A DNA stretch of 38,543 nt from JBLNBN01 sp050260015 (GCA_050260015.1 JBLNBN010000061.1:1-38543), one strand, 5' to 3'. Shown: positions 15,495 through 23,957, counted from the stretch's first letter. A program made the numbers and translations. The notes: generated from the letters alone by a model not told the origin.

Positions 15495-17000
15495 ATGCTC
15501 AGCTTCCGAAGAGAAGTTTATCTGGATAACAACGCGACTACGGAAATTTCCCAGGAAGTCATAAAAACGATGAGGTACGCGCTTGAGAAAGCCTACGGCA
15601 ATCCTTCGTCGCTTTACAAGACTTCGCTCAGGGCCTCTACGATGCTCGAAGAAGCCAGGGAGGCCGCAGCAAAATCTATCAACGCTTCGCCCTCCGAAAT
15701 CATCTTTACCGGCTCCGCCACGGAATCCAATAACACGGCGCTCAAATTCCTGTTCGAGAATTTCTACCCTGGAAAGCGGAAAATCATATCCAGCCCAATC
15801 GAGCATCCCGCCGTCCTGGAAACCCTTGCATATCTGGAAAACCGGGGCGCGGAGGTTCATTACCTAAAAGTAAATCGGCAGGGCTTAATCGACCTCGAAG
15901 AGCTGGAAAACTCGATCGACGACGCGACTATCGCGGTCGCTTGCATGTACGTTAATAACGAGACGGGCGCTATAAACGATATTAAGAAGGCGGCTGCGCT
16001 CGCCCATGCGAAAGGCAGTTACTTTTTCTCGGATTGCGTGCAGGCGTTGGGCAAATTGCCCGTCGACGTAAGGGAACTCGATTTTGACTACGCGTCCTTT
16101 TCAGCTCACAAGATAAACGGCCCCAAGGGCGTCGGCGGGCTCTACGTAAAGCAAGGCGCCCCAATCGGCGCTTTCGTCCACGGCGGCCATCAGGAGCGCG
16201 GCCTGAGGGCGGGCACGGAAAGCATACATAATATAGCCGGCTTCGGGGCCGCTTGCCGGGCAATACCGAACAAGCTTGGGCAAGCGAACCGCTTAGCGGA
16301 GCTGAAAAAATACTTTATAAAAAATATAAGAGAAACTGTTCCGGGCGCCGTAATCAATTCCGACGGTTTGCAGTTTGCCAATAATACGATTAGCGTCATT
16401 TTCCCGGGCTCCAATAATGAAAGACTAATGGCGGCTTTGGACTTTAAGGGAATTTCAGTCTCGGCGGGCTCGGCCTGCAACACCCAGGAGAACGCGCCCT
16501 CGCACGTATTAAAGGCAATCGGCTTGACCGACGAGGAAGCGCGCTCCACTATTCGCTTTAGTCTTAACGAGCGCATTACCATTAAAGACCTCGATTATAC
16601 GATAAGGTCCATCGACGAATATTTCCGCGGCAAGCTCCCTTCTATCAATATGTTCAAGCCTGCGCAACTCGACGAAAGCGTAATTTTCAGCAAGGACGCA
16701 TTTTTTCTGGACGTCCGATACAATTACGATAGGAAATCCCTGAAGGGCATCCCAAATTCTTTCGAAGCTTCATTTTATGGAATTAAAAAGTATTTGCACG
16801 CCATACCGAAGGATAAGAATATAATCGCAATATGCCAGGGCGGGGTCAATTCACCATTCACCGCATACTACCTAAAGTCGAAAGGATATAAAAACGTAAG
16901 CTTTTTGATGTACGGGCTGGCCGGCTGGAGAATAGCGCAGCCAGGGTTATATGAAAAATATGCCGGGCGGAACATTACAAAATTAGAACCAAAAGGATAG
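15495..17000 (+). CDS. Cysteine desulfurase fused to a rhodanese domain
   Basis: PLP enzyme that takes sulfur from cysteine as a persulfide, joined to a sulfur-carrying rhodanese domain. Residues 1-385 are a NifS/IscS-like fold: YLDNNATT near the start, His104 (PIEHPAV), Asp180, the PLP lysine Lys206 in SAHKINGPKG, GGHQERGLRAGT, and the catalytic Cys328 in SAGSACNT. Residues about 400-485 form the rhodanese domain, with Cys447 in the loop CQGGVNS (C-x4-x-S type) followed by LMYGLAGW. It is the first gene of the operon, 2 bases before the FabZ-like gene. It could supply sulfur for the product or for the many iron-sulfur clusters of the two radical-SAM proteins. I cannot decide between these. 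Confidence 0.9.
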   Translation: MLSFRREVYLDNNATTEISQEVIKTMRYALEKAYGNPSSLYKTSLRASTMLEEAREAAAKSINASPSEIIFTGSATESNNTALKFLFENFYPGKRKIISSPIEHPAVLETLAYLENRGAEVHYLKVNRQGLIDLEELENSIDDATIAVACMYVNNETGAINDIKKAAALAHAKGSYFFSDCVQALGKLPVDVRELDFDYASFSAHKINGPKGVGGLYVKQGAPIGAFVHGGHQERGLRAGTESIHNIAGFGAACRAIPNKLGQANRLAELKKYFIKNIRETVPGAVINSDGLQFANNTISVIFPGSNNERLMAALDFKGISVSAGSACNTQENAPSHVLKAIGLTDEEARSTIRFSLNERITIKDLDYTIRSIDEYFRGKLPSINMFKPAQLDESVIFSKDAFFLDVRYNYDRKSLKGIPNSFEASFYGIKKYLHAIPKDKNIIAICQGGVNSPFTAYYLKSKGYKNVSFLMYGLAGWRIAQPGLYEKYAGRNITKLEPKG

Positions 17001-17002
17001 CG

Positions 17003-17479
17003 ATGAGATTCCATTTAGTGGACAGGGCTGAAGAAGTCTGTTACGATAAATACATTATAGGCGTTAAATGCGTTTCGATGGCCGACGATATATTCAACGA
17101 GCACTTCCCCAGCTACCCGATATTCCCGGGCAGCCTGATACTCGAAGGCTTGGCGCAGCTTGCGGGTTCCTTCTTTGAAATTATTATGGATAGAAGGAAC
17201 ATTAAGAACAAGAGGTCCGTGCTAACGATCGTGAATAAGATGAAATTCCGCAAAGCGGTCGGGCCGGGCGATAAAATGTATTACCGGGCCGACGTCAAAA
17301 CCCTCAACGAGGAGTACGGCGTAGCTATAGTAAAGGCCGAGTTGGACGGCGAGATATGCGCCGAGGGAGAATTGCTCTTTAATTTCTTCGATATACCGAA
17401 CGAACGACTGCAAAAATCACGAGAAGAGATCTATGCGATTTGTATGAGAAACGCTAAAGAGGTCGTTTGTGACAATTAG
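17003..17479 (+). CDS. FabZ-like 3-hydroxyacyl-ACP dehydratase
   Basis: Hotdog-fold protein of 158 residues expected to dehydrate 3-hydroxyacyl chains on the ACP. The FabZ active-site region is clear: FNEHFPSYPIFPGSLILEGLAQ, with His34 and Glu48 at the spacing of FabZ catalytic His and Glu. The C-terminal 25 residues are an extra charged tail beyond the usual fold. An AAGGA ribosome binding site overlaps the stop of the preceding gene. The end overlaps the following ketosynthase-like gene by 11 bases. Together with the ketosynthase and the reductases it makes up a fatty-acid-type elongation cycle. Confidence 0.87.
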   Translation: MRFHLVDRAEEVCYDKYIIGVKCVSMADDIFNEHFPSYPIFPGSLILEGLAQLAGSFFEIIMDRRNIKNKRSVLTIVNKMKFRKAVGPGDKMYYRADVKTLNEEYGVAIVKAELDGEICAEGELLFNFFDIPNERLQKSREEIYAICMRNAKEVVCDN

Positions 17480-18068
17480 TTTTGAAAGGTACGGGCCAAC
17501 GGAGCAGATTCCAGTCCTGAATTACCTTAAAAATAAGAAAATGAACAAATACTATAATCGCGAGACTGCCGCGGGAATAGTATGCTTCAGCAAATTAGAG
17601 GAGATGCGCCAAATTGCTCCCGGCACGCCGGCGTATTATGCGACTGGAGTCGTCGAGCACGAAGATTTCGGGCTAGCCAAAGTTGTGGACTCCAGCATGG
17701 GCGAGGACGGCGGGTTTTCCCAGCGGAATTTCGTGGAAAACGGCATGCAGTCCATCTCGCCGCTCACGCAATTCAAGGTATTGTACAACATGCCCCTCAG
17801 CTTTATATCGATCGAGAAAGGACTTACGGGCGACAACGCCGTAGTCTACGCGTCAGCGCGGGCTCTCGTCGACTATGCGCTCCACTCCCCGATCGACGGC
17901 GATATATTAATTGGCGCGGGCAAGGTTTATGCTGACGGCTCCGTCGAGAGCGGCTTCGCCTTGGTTGATAAAAGCTTCCTGGCCGCGCTTCCGGTTTACG
18001 ACGACGAGACCGAAGCCATCGAAATATTTAAATATCTTGCTCCCAACGGCGGGAAATTAAATGAATAG
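17469..18068 (+). CDS. Half-length ketosynthase-like protein lacking the catalytic cysteine
   Basis: A 199-residue protein resembling only the N-terminal half of beta-ketoacyl synthases. The stretch SPLTQFKVLYNMPLSFISIE, then GLTGDNAVVYASARALVDYAL and DGDILIGAGKVYADG, follows the thiolase-fold order of SP..F, GPN, nucleophile elbow and GG. At the position of the T-A-C-A motif it has Y-A-S-A, with no cysteine. The C-terminal histidine/lysine half is absent. Its size and form resemble the stand-alone Ketoacyl-synt_2-type proteins found in aryl-polyene-like clusters. A chain-length-factor-like or scaffold role beside the complete ketosynthase is likely. The start is a GTG at 17469 with AGAGG 6 bases upstream, and it overlaps the ketosynthase gene by 8 bases. 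Confidence 0.75.
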   Translation: MTISFERYGPTEQIPVLNYLKNKKMNKYYNRETAAGIVCFSKLEEMRQIAPGTPAYYATGVVEHEDFGLAKVVDSSMGEDGGFSQRNFVENGMQSISPLTQFKVLYNMPLSFISIEKGLTGDNAVVYASARALVDYALHSPIDGDILIGAGKVYADGSVESGFALVDKSFLAALPVYDDETEAIEIFKYLAPNGGKLNE

Positions 18069-19263
18069 AGTTGTAATTACCGGGGCCGGCCAGGTTTCTC
18101 CGCTGGGGCATGGGATGGATGAATTCTTCGCAAATCTTGAGGCGGGGCGAAAAGGAATTAATAATATCGAGGGTTTCAATTCGGAGTATTTCCCAACGAG
18201 GTTGGGCGGCGAAGCGAAATCCAATGGTAAAGTTATTAAATTTCCGCAGGAAACGGACAGGAAAGCGGAATTCATTAGGCGTGCCGTCGCCGAGCTCGCC
18301 GATAACAACCCTGGGCTATTCGACTATGCGCCGGGGGATAGGATAGCGCATTTCGGCGCCGGGATAGACTATTTCGACCTCGTTTCCTATATAGACGGTA
18401 AAAATTACGCCGACGGCGATTGGAACGAGTTCTGTTACCGCTCAACGCGGACCGTACTCCGCGAATTAGCAGGGATGTACGGGTTTAGCGGGGGCTGCTC
18501 CGTCAACGTTGCGGCGTGCGTCGCTTCCACGCAGGCGATCGGTCTCGGCTTTAGAATGGTTAAGCGCAATCCAAATAAGATTGTAATAAGCGGCGGGTTC
18601 GATTCCATGCTGTGCCCGCTGCATTATCTCGGCTTTTATAAATTGGGAGCTCTATCGGCATGGGAGGGACCGCCCGAAGAATCCTGCAGGCCTTTCGACA
18701 AGCGGAGATGCGGTCTCGTAATCGGCGAAGGCGCCGCCGCCCTGTCGCTGCAAAGCTATGAAAAGGCGGATAAGAATAAAATCCTCGGCGAAATTGTCGG
18801 TTATAGTTCCACTATGGATTCCTACATGCCCACCGATCCTCTGCCGGACGGTAGACAGCTGGCTAAAGCGGCGTTGACGGCTATAGAAGAAGCCGGGATT
18901 TCCCCTGATGATATTGATTGCGCCCATCTGCACGGCACCGGCACCTACAGGAACGAACCCGCCGAAACCGAGGCCATGAAGAAAATATTCGGCAAAAGAT
19001 ATAACCAAATCCCTGTTTTCTCGCTTAAAGGGCACGTCGGCCACTTAATCGGAGCTTGCGGGGCGCTCGAGATCCTTGCGGCGCTGCACTGCCTGGAAGA
19101 ACAGAAAGTTATGCCGACGGCAAATTTCGAGACTCCCGACCCCGAGGCCGATCTCTTCGTTGTGCGGGGAAAACCGCTCCATACGAAAATCAATTATATT
19201 CTTAAACTAAACGCGGGTTTTGGCGGGCAGAACGCCGCGATCGTGCTGAAAAGATATGAGTAA
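18061..19263 (+). CDS. Beta-ketoacyl-ACP synthase (FabF/KAS II-like)
   Basis: Condenses an acyl chain with malonyl-ACP. The 400-residue protein is full length and has the complete catalytic triad: Cys153 in VAACVAST, His291 in HLHGTGTYRNEPAE, and His328 in KGHVGHLIGA, with the conserved Lys323. The gatekeeper and GFGGQNAAIVL C-terminal motifs are also present. It starts with ATG overlapping the stop of the half-length ketosynthase-like gene (ATGAATAG), so the two are probably made in equal amounts and may form a heterodimer. Its own end overlaps the next gene by 8 bases. Sequence features alone do not tell the chain length or starter unit. Confidence 0.93.
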   Translation: MNRVVITGAGQVSPLGHGMDEFFANLEAGRKGINNIEGFNSEYFPTRLGGEAKSNGKVIKFPQETDRKAEFIRRAVAELADNNPGLFDYAPGDRIAHFGAGIDYFDLVSYIDGKNYADGDWNEFCYRSTRTVLRELAGMYGFSGGCSVNVAACVASTQAIGLGFRMVKRNPNKIVISGGFDSMLCPLHYLGFYKLGALSAWEGPPEESCRPFDKRRCGLVIGEGAAALSLQSYEKADKNKILGEIVGYSSTMDSYMPTDPLPDGRQLAKAALTAIEEAGISPDDIDCAHLHGTGTYRNEPAETEAMKKIFGKRYNQIPVFSLKGHVGHLIGACGALEILAALHCLEEQKVMPTANFETPDPEADLFVVRGKPLHTKINYILKLNAGFGGQNAAIVLKRYE

Positions 19264-19972
19264 AACCATAACAATCACGGGCGGCAGCTCGGACATAGGG
19301 CTGGCTATGGCGAAAAGGATCGCTTCCGAAGGCGATAGGCTTTTGCTTCACTACAACAGCCGAAAGCCCAGCCTCGCCCGGTCGGAATTCAAATGCTGCG
19401 ATATAGAATTAGTTTGTTCCGACTTCTCAAACCAGGAGTCGCTCTCCCGCTTTTGTAAAGAAATAGAAAAGACCGATGTCTTGATCAATAACGCCGCGGT
19501 CGTGAAGACCGACGTGCTGCCCTTTTTGCAGGATGAAATTATTGAGCGGATGATTAGCGTAAACGTAACGGCTCTAATTAAGATTTGCAGGGCGGTCCTC
19601 CCCTATATGTCATCTAAAAGAAAGGGCGTATTACTCAATATCTCCTCGGTCGCCGCGCATCGCGGCAATCGCGGGCAAACGGTTTACGCCGGTACTAAGG
19701 GATTTATGGAATCCTTTTCCAGGAGCCTTGCGGCCGAGTTCGGGGCGAAAGGCATTAGGGTTAATTGTATCGCCCCGGGCCCCGTCGAGAGCGCAAGCCT
19801 AAAAGAAATAATGTCCTACGCGCCCGACCAGGTTAAGGATAGCGTTCTCTCCAAGCGGCTTGGTAAGCCGGAGGATATAGCCGAATTAGCCGCATTCCTC
19901 TGCTCGGACGCCTCGGAGTTCATTAACGGGCAAACCGTCGGGATCGACGGCGGATTCATCAGGGGGCTTTAA
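19256..19972 (+). CDS. FabG-like short-chain dehydrogenase/reductase (first copy)
   Basis: Probable 3-oxoacyl-ACP reductase using NAD(P)H. The 238-residue classical SDR has the glycine-rich motif TGGSSDIG (residues 8-15), NNAA at 78-81, and the catalytic Ser131, Tyr144 and Lys148 (NISSVAAHRG...YAGTK). The PGPVES motif and the C-terminal SEFINGQTVGIDGGF are typical of FabG. The start ATGAGTAA overlaps the ketosynthase stop. A second SDR in the same operon (20994-21716) is only distantly similar, so the two probably act on different intermediates. Confidence 0.88.
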   Translation: MSKTITITGGSSDIGLAMAKRIASEGDRLLLHYNSRKPSLARSEFKCCDIELVCSDFSNQESLSRFCKEIEKTDVLINNAAVVKTDVLPFLQDEIIERMISVNVTALIKICRAVLPYMSSKRKGVLLNISSVAAHRGNRGQTVYAGTKGFMESFSRSLAAEFGAKGIRVNCIAPGPVESASLKEIMSYAPDQVKDSVLSKRLGKPEDIAELAAFLCSDASEFINGQTVGIDGGFIRGL

Positions 19973-20559
19973 TGACGGATTACGAAGCGTTAAAGAAGAT
20001 ATGCTCGCGCAGGAAGAGCTGCAGAACGTTTTCTGATCGCGAAGTTCCAATGGAAACTCTCGGGCTAATCAGGGAAATCGCTCAAACTTCCCCGTTCGCT
20101 TCCGGCAGGAAGACCTGGGACATAATAATTATCAACGATAAATCGAAGCTCGCGGAAATAGCCGAGGCCGTCAAAAATTACGCCGCAGGTTTTTCTCGGA
20201 AGATCAAGGATGATTTCAGGACAGGTTTCCTGGAATACTCAAAGAACTTTTATTTCTTCGGAAAAGCTCCCGCTGCTTTCATTCTCACTTATAGAGTTAC
20301 CCCAACGACGAGCGTTACTATCGATGCGGACGCGGCGGCGCCCGGAGAGATCGGGATGATCAAACAATGGGAGACGGAAAACGCCGCGAAATCGATTTCC
20401 TGCGCGGCGACCCTCGTTTTGCTGGCCGCCGAAAGCCTTGGCCTCGGCGCTTGCTATACGACCGGCGGGCTGATCGCGGAAGAAGAGATACTAAAACACA
20501 TAACAAACAAGAAAGATAGGCGGATTGGAGCGATAATTCCCGTAGGCTATTATAATTGA
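19972..20559 (+). CDS. Nitroreductase-family flavoprotein
   Basis: A 195-residue protein of the FMN-dependent nitroreductase fold. It begins with the family hallmark RRKSCRTFSDREVPMETL (the RxSxRxF FMN-binding motif near residues 13-20). It continues with SPFASGRKTWDIIII and ends with SLGLGACYTTG and IGAIIPVGYYN. Family members reduce or oxidise many substrates. In this setting it could serve as an enoyl reductase-like or dehydrogenation step on the ACP-bound chain, since no FabI/FabK-like enzyme is seen in the operon. It starts within TAATG at the end of the preceding SDR gene and is followed by a 52-base gap. Confidence 0.82.
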   Translation: MTDYEALKKICSRRKSCRTFSDREVPMETLGLIREIAQTSPFASGRKTWDIIIINDKSKLAEIAEAVKNYAAGFSRKIKDDFRTGFLEYSKNFYFFGKAPAAFILTYRVTPTTSVTIDADAAAPGEIGMIKQWETENAAKSISCAATLVLLAAESLGLGACYTTGGLIAEEEILKHITNKKDRRIGAIIPVGYYN

Positions 20560-20611
20560 ACGCTCCATTATATAAATTAGATTATTACACTATATCAACC
20601 TGGAGAAATAC

Positions 20612-21001
20612 ATGGATATTGAACTTAAATTTCGGGAGTCGCTGCTTCCCGTTTTCGGCCTGGAATCCATCGACGATGTCCTGCCGGAACGCTCCCTCGT
20701 TAACGATATCGGGGCTGATTCATTAGATTTCGTGGAAATAATATACGTTATAGAGCAAAATTTCGGCGTCGCGCTAAAAACAGGGCAAATACTCACCGGC
20801 GGCGAATACGTCAGCCCTGAGCAGATGTTCCCGGACGGCGTACTGAGCCAGGAGGGATATAGTATAATTTGCAACCGCTTCCCCGCCAAAGCGTCGGTCA
20901 TCTCCCCGGGAGCCTCAAGGATAGACGTATTGAGAACTATCACAGTCGGCGATATCGTTAGGGTGATTGAGCAGAGGCTTAAGGAGGCCGAAAATGCTTA
21001 A
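20612..21001 (+). CDS. Acyl carrier protein with a long insertion
   Basis: A 129-residue carrier protein. The phosphopantetheine site is Ser37 in IGADSLDFVEIIYVIEQNF, a standard ACP helix II. Normal ACPs are about 80 residues. Here about 45 residues (from near LTGGEYVSPEQ to SPGASRID) separate helix II from the final helix TVGDIVRVIEQRL. It should tether the growing chain for the ketosynthase, reductases and dehydratase of the operon, after activation by a phosphopantetheinyl transferase encoded elsewhere. GGAGAA lies just before the ATG. The preceding 52-base gap is one of the few breaks in the operon. The 3' end overlaps the next SDR gene by 8 bases. Confidence 0.85.
   Translation: MDIELKFRESLLPVFGLESIDDVLPERSLVNDIGADSLDFVEIIYVIEQNFGVALKTGQILTGGEYVSPEQMFPDGVLSQEGYSIICNRFPAKASVISPGASRIDVLRTITVGDIVRVIEQRLKEAENA
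20981..20987 (+). promoter_or_regulatory. Strong Shine-Dalgarno setting the start of the second SDR
   Basis: AAGGAGG inside the end of the ACP gene lies 6 bases before the ATG at 20994. It decides for this start over an earlier in-frame ATG at 20967, which would add nine residues ahead of the Rossmann strand. Such a full anti-SD match is rare among the genes in this window and suggests high or coupled translation. Confidence 0.7.
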
Positions 21002-21716
21002 CGGCAAGATAGTATTCGTATCGGGCGGGACGGGCTATATCGGTTCCGAAATTTGCAGGAACTTCCACGAGCTCGGCGCTAAGGTTATATTCTCCTACAA
21101 CAGGAATAAGGAGAAAGCCGATCTGCTTGCCGACGAGCTAAAAGGCGTTTGCAGTATAGAAATAAACATGCGAAACGTCGAAGACATGCAGAAGAAGATC
21201 GAATCTATTTATAAAAACTTCGGGAATATCGACGTTCTCGTCAATAATGCGGCAATCGCACAGATAATGCCCTTGGCGATGCTCGAGGAGGAGGACGTGG
21301 ACCTCGTGTTCGATATCAACCTAAAGGGAACTCTTTTCCTGACTCAATCCGCAGTGCGGGGCATGATCAGGCAGAAGAAAGGCGCGATAGTCAATTTGGG
21401 CTCCATCGCGGGGCACAGGATGCTCGACGTCCCCGTTACATACGCTATAACAAAATCCGCTTATAGCGGGATGACGCTGGCGCTCGCTTCCGAGCTAAAA
21501 AAATTCAATATCAGGGTAAATAACGTCATACCCGGCATGATGGAAGGCGGAGTCTCGAACGGCATCCCGGAAGACCTAAAGGAAACCTTCAACCGGCACA
21601 ACGCCACGGGCCGAAGCGGGAAGGCGCGCGAAGTCTCGGAGCTTGTCTGCTTCCTCGCTTCCGATAAAGCATCTTATATTAACGGGCAAAACATCTTCGT
21701 CGACGGCGGATTTTAG
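20994..21716 (+). CDS. FabG-like short-chain dehydrogenase/reductase (second copy)
   Basis: A 240-residue SDR, probably reducing a 3-oxoacyl-ACP or a related ketone. The cofactor motif is SGGTGYIG (residues 10-17), with NNAA at 84-87. The catalytic residues are Ser137, Tyr150 and Lys154 (NLGSIAGHR...YAITKSAY), and the C-terminal end SYINGQNIFVDGGF is FabG-like. The ATG is placed by the AAGGAGG just upstream and starts the protein directly with MLNGKIVFVSGG. The gene overlaps the ACP gene by 8 bases and ends 2 bases before the first radical-SAM gene. Confidence 0.88.
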   Translation: MLNGKIVFVSGGTGYIGSEICRNFHELGAKVIFSYNRNKEKADLLADELKGVCSIEINMRNVEDMQKKIESIYKNFGNIDVLVNNAAIAQIMPLAMLEEEDVDLVFDINLKGTLFLTQSAVRGMIRQKKGAIVNLGSIAGHRMLDVPVTYAITKSAYSGMTLALASELKKFNIRVNNVIPGMMEGGVSNGIPEDLKETFNRHNATGRSGKAREVSELVCFLASDKASYINGQNIFVDGGF

Positions 21717-21718
21717 CG

Positions 21719-23113
21719 ATGAGCATGGAAATATATATCAAGTCCGCAGTAGCGTACTGCAACGTTTGCGGCAAGCCGGAACAGGCGATGATCCTCTCGA
21801 GGAACGGCTCCGTCTTCCTCGAAAGGCTCTGCGCCGTTCAAGGCAGGCGCTCAGTCAAGCTCGCCGCAGATTACTCATGGTATCAAAAAAGAAGCTCTTA
21901 TTACAAGAATTTCTCCCGGCCTTTGAAGACGAAACCTTCCGAACATGGCTGCCCAAACGATTGCGGCGTTTGCGATTGGCATTCGAACAAAATGCTCCTG
22001 CCCGTATTCTCAATAACGAACGACTGCAATCTTGACTGCCCAAAATGCTTCACCTATAATCGCCAGGATAGGAAGTACTATAAATCCGTCGAAGAAACTG
22101 AAAGAATCATCGATAATATACTGGAAACCTCCGGCGGCGTGCAACTGATAAATCTAACCGGCGGCGAGCCAACCATGCACCCCGATCTATTTAAGATAAT
22201 CGAAGCCTGCAAGAAAAAGGGCGTCGGTAGGATCACTATGAATTCCAACGGGCTTAGGATTGCCAGCGACAAGGAATTCGCGCGCGGCATAAAGGAATCG
22301 GGCGTGCAGGTAATTCTCTCGCTCGATACGTTCGATCCTGAAAAATCCGTAAAGATTTATGGGCGGGATATTTCTTCTCATAAGAGAAAAACCCTGGAAA
22401 ATATGGAAGAGCTGGAGATACCCGCTACGCTGCTCTCCGTGGCAATCAAAAATTTGAACGAAGGAGAAATTGCGGGCTTTTGCCGCGATTATATTGGTAA
22501 GAGCTTCGTAAAGAGCTTTACAATACAAAATATGACCTACACGGGTATGAACGGCGAGGGATTCCAACCGAGAGAACACATTACGATCGACGAAGTGGAA
22601 GCGGCGATTGCAAGCGAAGAGCCTTTCAATACGAACGACTTCTTCCCTATGGCGAACTATCATTTCCTCTGCTACTCCGCCGCCTATTACATAGTCCATG
22701 AAGGGCGCGTTATATCGCTAACCAAGCTGTTCGATAAAGATACGCTCGTTAGAATGATGACGGATTCTTACCTGCTGCAGCCCGACCGTAACTTTTCCAA
22801 GGAATTTATGGACGGGGTAAGCAAGCTCTGGGCCGAGGGAAGCGACCCGGAAGAGATTAAAGCGCTTAAGAGCTTTATTAAAGACGCTTTCCCAAAGGAC
22901 AGGGATTTATCCATCGAGGAGAGAAGAGCTTTTCTCGAATCGGGAGTGAAGATGATTCTAATTCATCCGCATATGGACGAGGACAATTTCGACCTGGAAC
23001 GTATCGCTCAGTGCGGCGATCTTGTCCCCGACGAAAACGGGAACTCAATTCCGGCCTGTTCCTATAATTTATTATACAGGCAAAAAGACGAGCGATTTTG
23101 GGTGGAAAAATAG
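21719..23113 (+). CDS. Tes-like (MJ0619-type) radical-SAM protein, copy 1
   Basis: A 464-residue radical-SAM enzyme. The SAM cluster is Cys103-x3-Cys107-x2-Cys110 (CNLDCPKC), followed by GGEP at 148-151. Extra cysteines are Cys14/17 with Cys38 in an N-terminal rubredoxin-like part, Cys78/82/85 (GCPNDCGVC), and Cys432/447 (QCGDLVP...IPACSYN). This layout, GCPxxCGxC just before the SAM motif and a C-terminal G-x-x-IP-x-C, is that of archaeal tetraether synthase-like proteins, which join unactivated hydrocarbon chains by radical C-C bond formation. Residue 86 onward reads DWH where the second copy and typical relatives have PEH. The substrate is presumably a product of the upstream acyl-chain enzymes. 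It starts 2 bases after the SDR. Confidence 0.85.
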   Translation: MSMEIYIKSAVAYCNVCGKPEQAMILSRNGSVFLERLCAVQGRRSVKLAADYSWYQKRSSYYKNFSRPLKTKPSEHGCPNDCGVCDWHSNKMLLPVFSITNDCNLDCPKCFTYNRQDRKYYKSVEETERIIDNILETSGGVQLINLTGGEPTMHPDLFKIIEACKKKGVGRITMNSNGLRIASDKEFARGIKESGVQVILSLDTFDPEKSVKIYGRDISSHKRKTLENMEELEIPATLLSVAIKNLNEGEIAGFCRDYIGKSFVKSFTIQNMTYTGMNGEGFQPREHITIDEVEAAIASEEPFNTNDFFPMANYHFLCYSAAYYIVHEGRVISLTKLFDKDTLVRMMTDSYLLQPDRNFSKEFMDGVSKLWAEGSDPEEIKALKSFIKDAFPKDRDLSIEERRAFLESGVKMILIHPHMDEDNFDLERIAQCGDLVPDENGNSIPACSYNLLYRQKDERFWVEK

Positions 23114-23159
23114 CGACGATTCAGGAATAAATTTTAAAAGATATAAGCAAGGATACCGC

Positions 23160-23888
23160 ATGTTTCTCCAAGGAAAATGCACTTTATTAGTTTTAATGAT
23201 ACTGGCGTCTCTTGCGCCCGCAAATTTGCCCGCCGACTCGTATGATTTCGACTCGCTGGTTAATTCAATGGAGAAAGCCTATTCCAATGTCAGGGATTAC
23301 ACCTGCGTTATGAACAAAAAAGAGAAAATCGGTGAAAAGCTGATTGAAATGAATAACATCAATTACAAGCATAAGAAACCGAATTTTTATTATCTCAAGT
23401 TTAACGAGGGCTTTTACTCAGGTATGGAAGTTCTCTACGCGGGAAAGAAATACGACGGTAAGCTGCTGGTCCATCTTGGCGGCATTCTTAACGTAAAAAA
23501 TGTAAGTCTTGATCCAAAAAGCGCTGCCGCGATGAAAAACAACCGGCATTCTGTCCTTGAGTCCGATATTGGATTTATAATAAGGCTGATCAGGAGCAAC
23601 TACGACAAGGCTAAAAAGGCCGGCGAGGGCGCATTTACTTTTGACGGCGAAAAGAAGCTTTTTGGAAGGCCGGCTTTGGTTTTCAAAGCGGTATTTCCCG
23701 CCCGCAAAGGCTATCATGGAAAATTGATCGAACTTTATGTTGACAAAGATTTAATGCTGCCGCTGCAACTTTCGGTTTGGGGCTGGAACGACGAGCTTTT
23801 GGAAAAGTACCAGTTTACGAAGCTTAAGATAAACCCGGGGCTGAAGGATATCGATTTCGACGAGAAAAACCCTGCATACAGTTATTAA
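23160..23888 (+). CDS. DUF1571 LolA-like periplasmic protein
   Basis: A 242-residue exported protein. A signal peptide (about residues 1-25, LLVLMILASLAPANLPA) lacks a lipobox cysteine. The mature part is typical of DUF1571: RDYTCVMNKKEKI near the start, YYLKFNEGFYSGMEVLYAGKKYDGKLLVH, the central NNRHSVLESDIGFIIRLI, and LIELYVDKDLMLPLQLSVWG. This fold is related to LolA/LolB lipid-binding proteins, so it may carry or bind a lipid product in the periplasm. The ATG at 23160 is chosen for its AAGGA site and the signal peptide; upstream in-frame ATGs lie inside the radical-SAM gene. It sits between the two radical-SAM genes. Confidence 0.8.
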   Translation: MFLQGKCTLLVLMILASLAPANLPADSYDFDSLVNSMEKAYSNVRDYTCVMNKKEKIGEKLIEMNNINYKHKKPNFYYLKFNEGFYSGMEVLYAGKKYDGKLLVHLGGILNVKNVSLDPKSAAAMKNNRHSVLESDIGFIIRLIRSNYDKAKKAGEGAFTFDGEKKLFGRPALVFKAVFPARKGYHGKLIELYVDKDLMLPLQLSVWGWNDELLEKYQFTKLKINPGLKDIDFDEKNPAYSY

Positions 23889-23957
23889 AGCATGATAACG
23901 GAATATCCATTACCAGCATTCGATATTTAGGCATATACATTAATCGGGAACGCCGCT

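Noticed and set aside
20967..20996. Earlier ATG for the second SDR gene
   Set aside because: It would add nine residues (MSRGLRRPK) ahead of the Rossmann strand; the AAGGAGG six bases before 20994 marks the real start.
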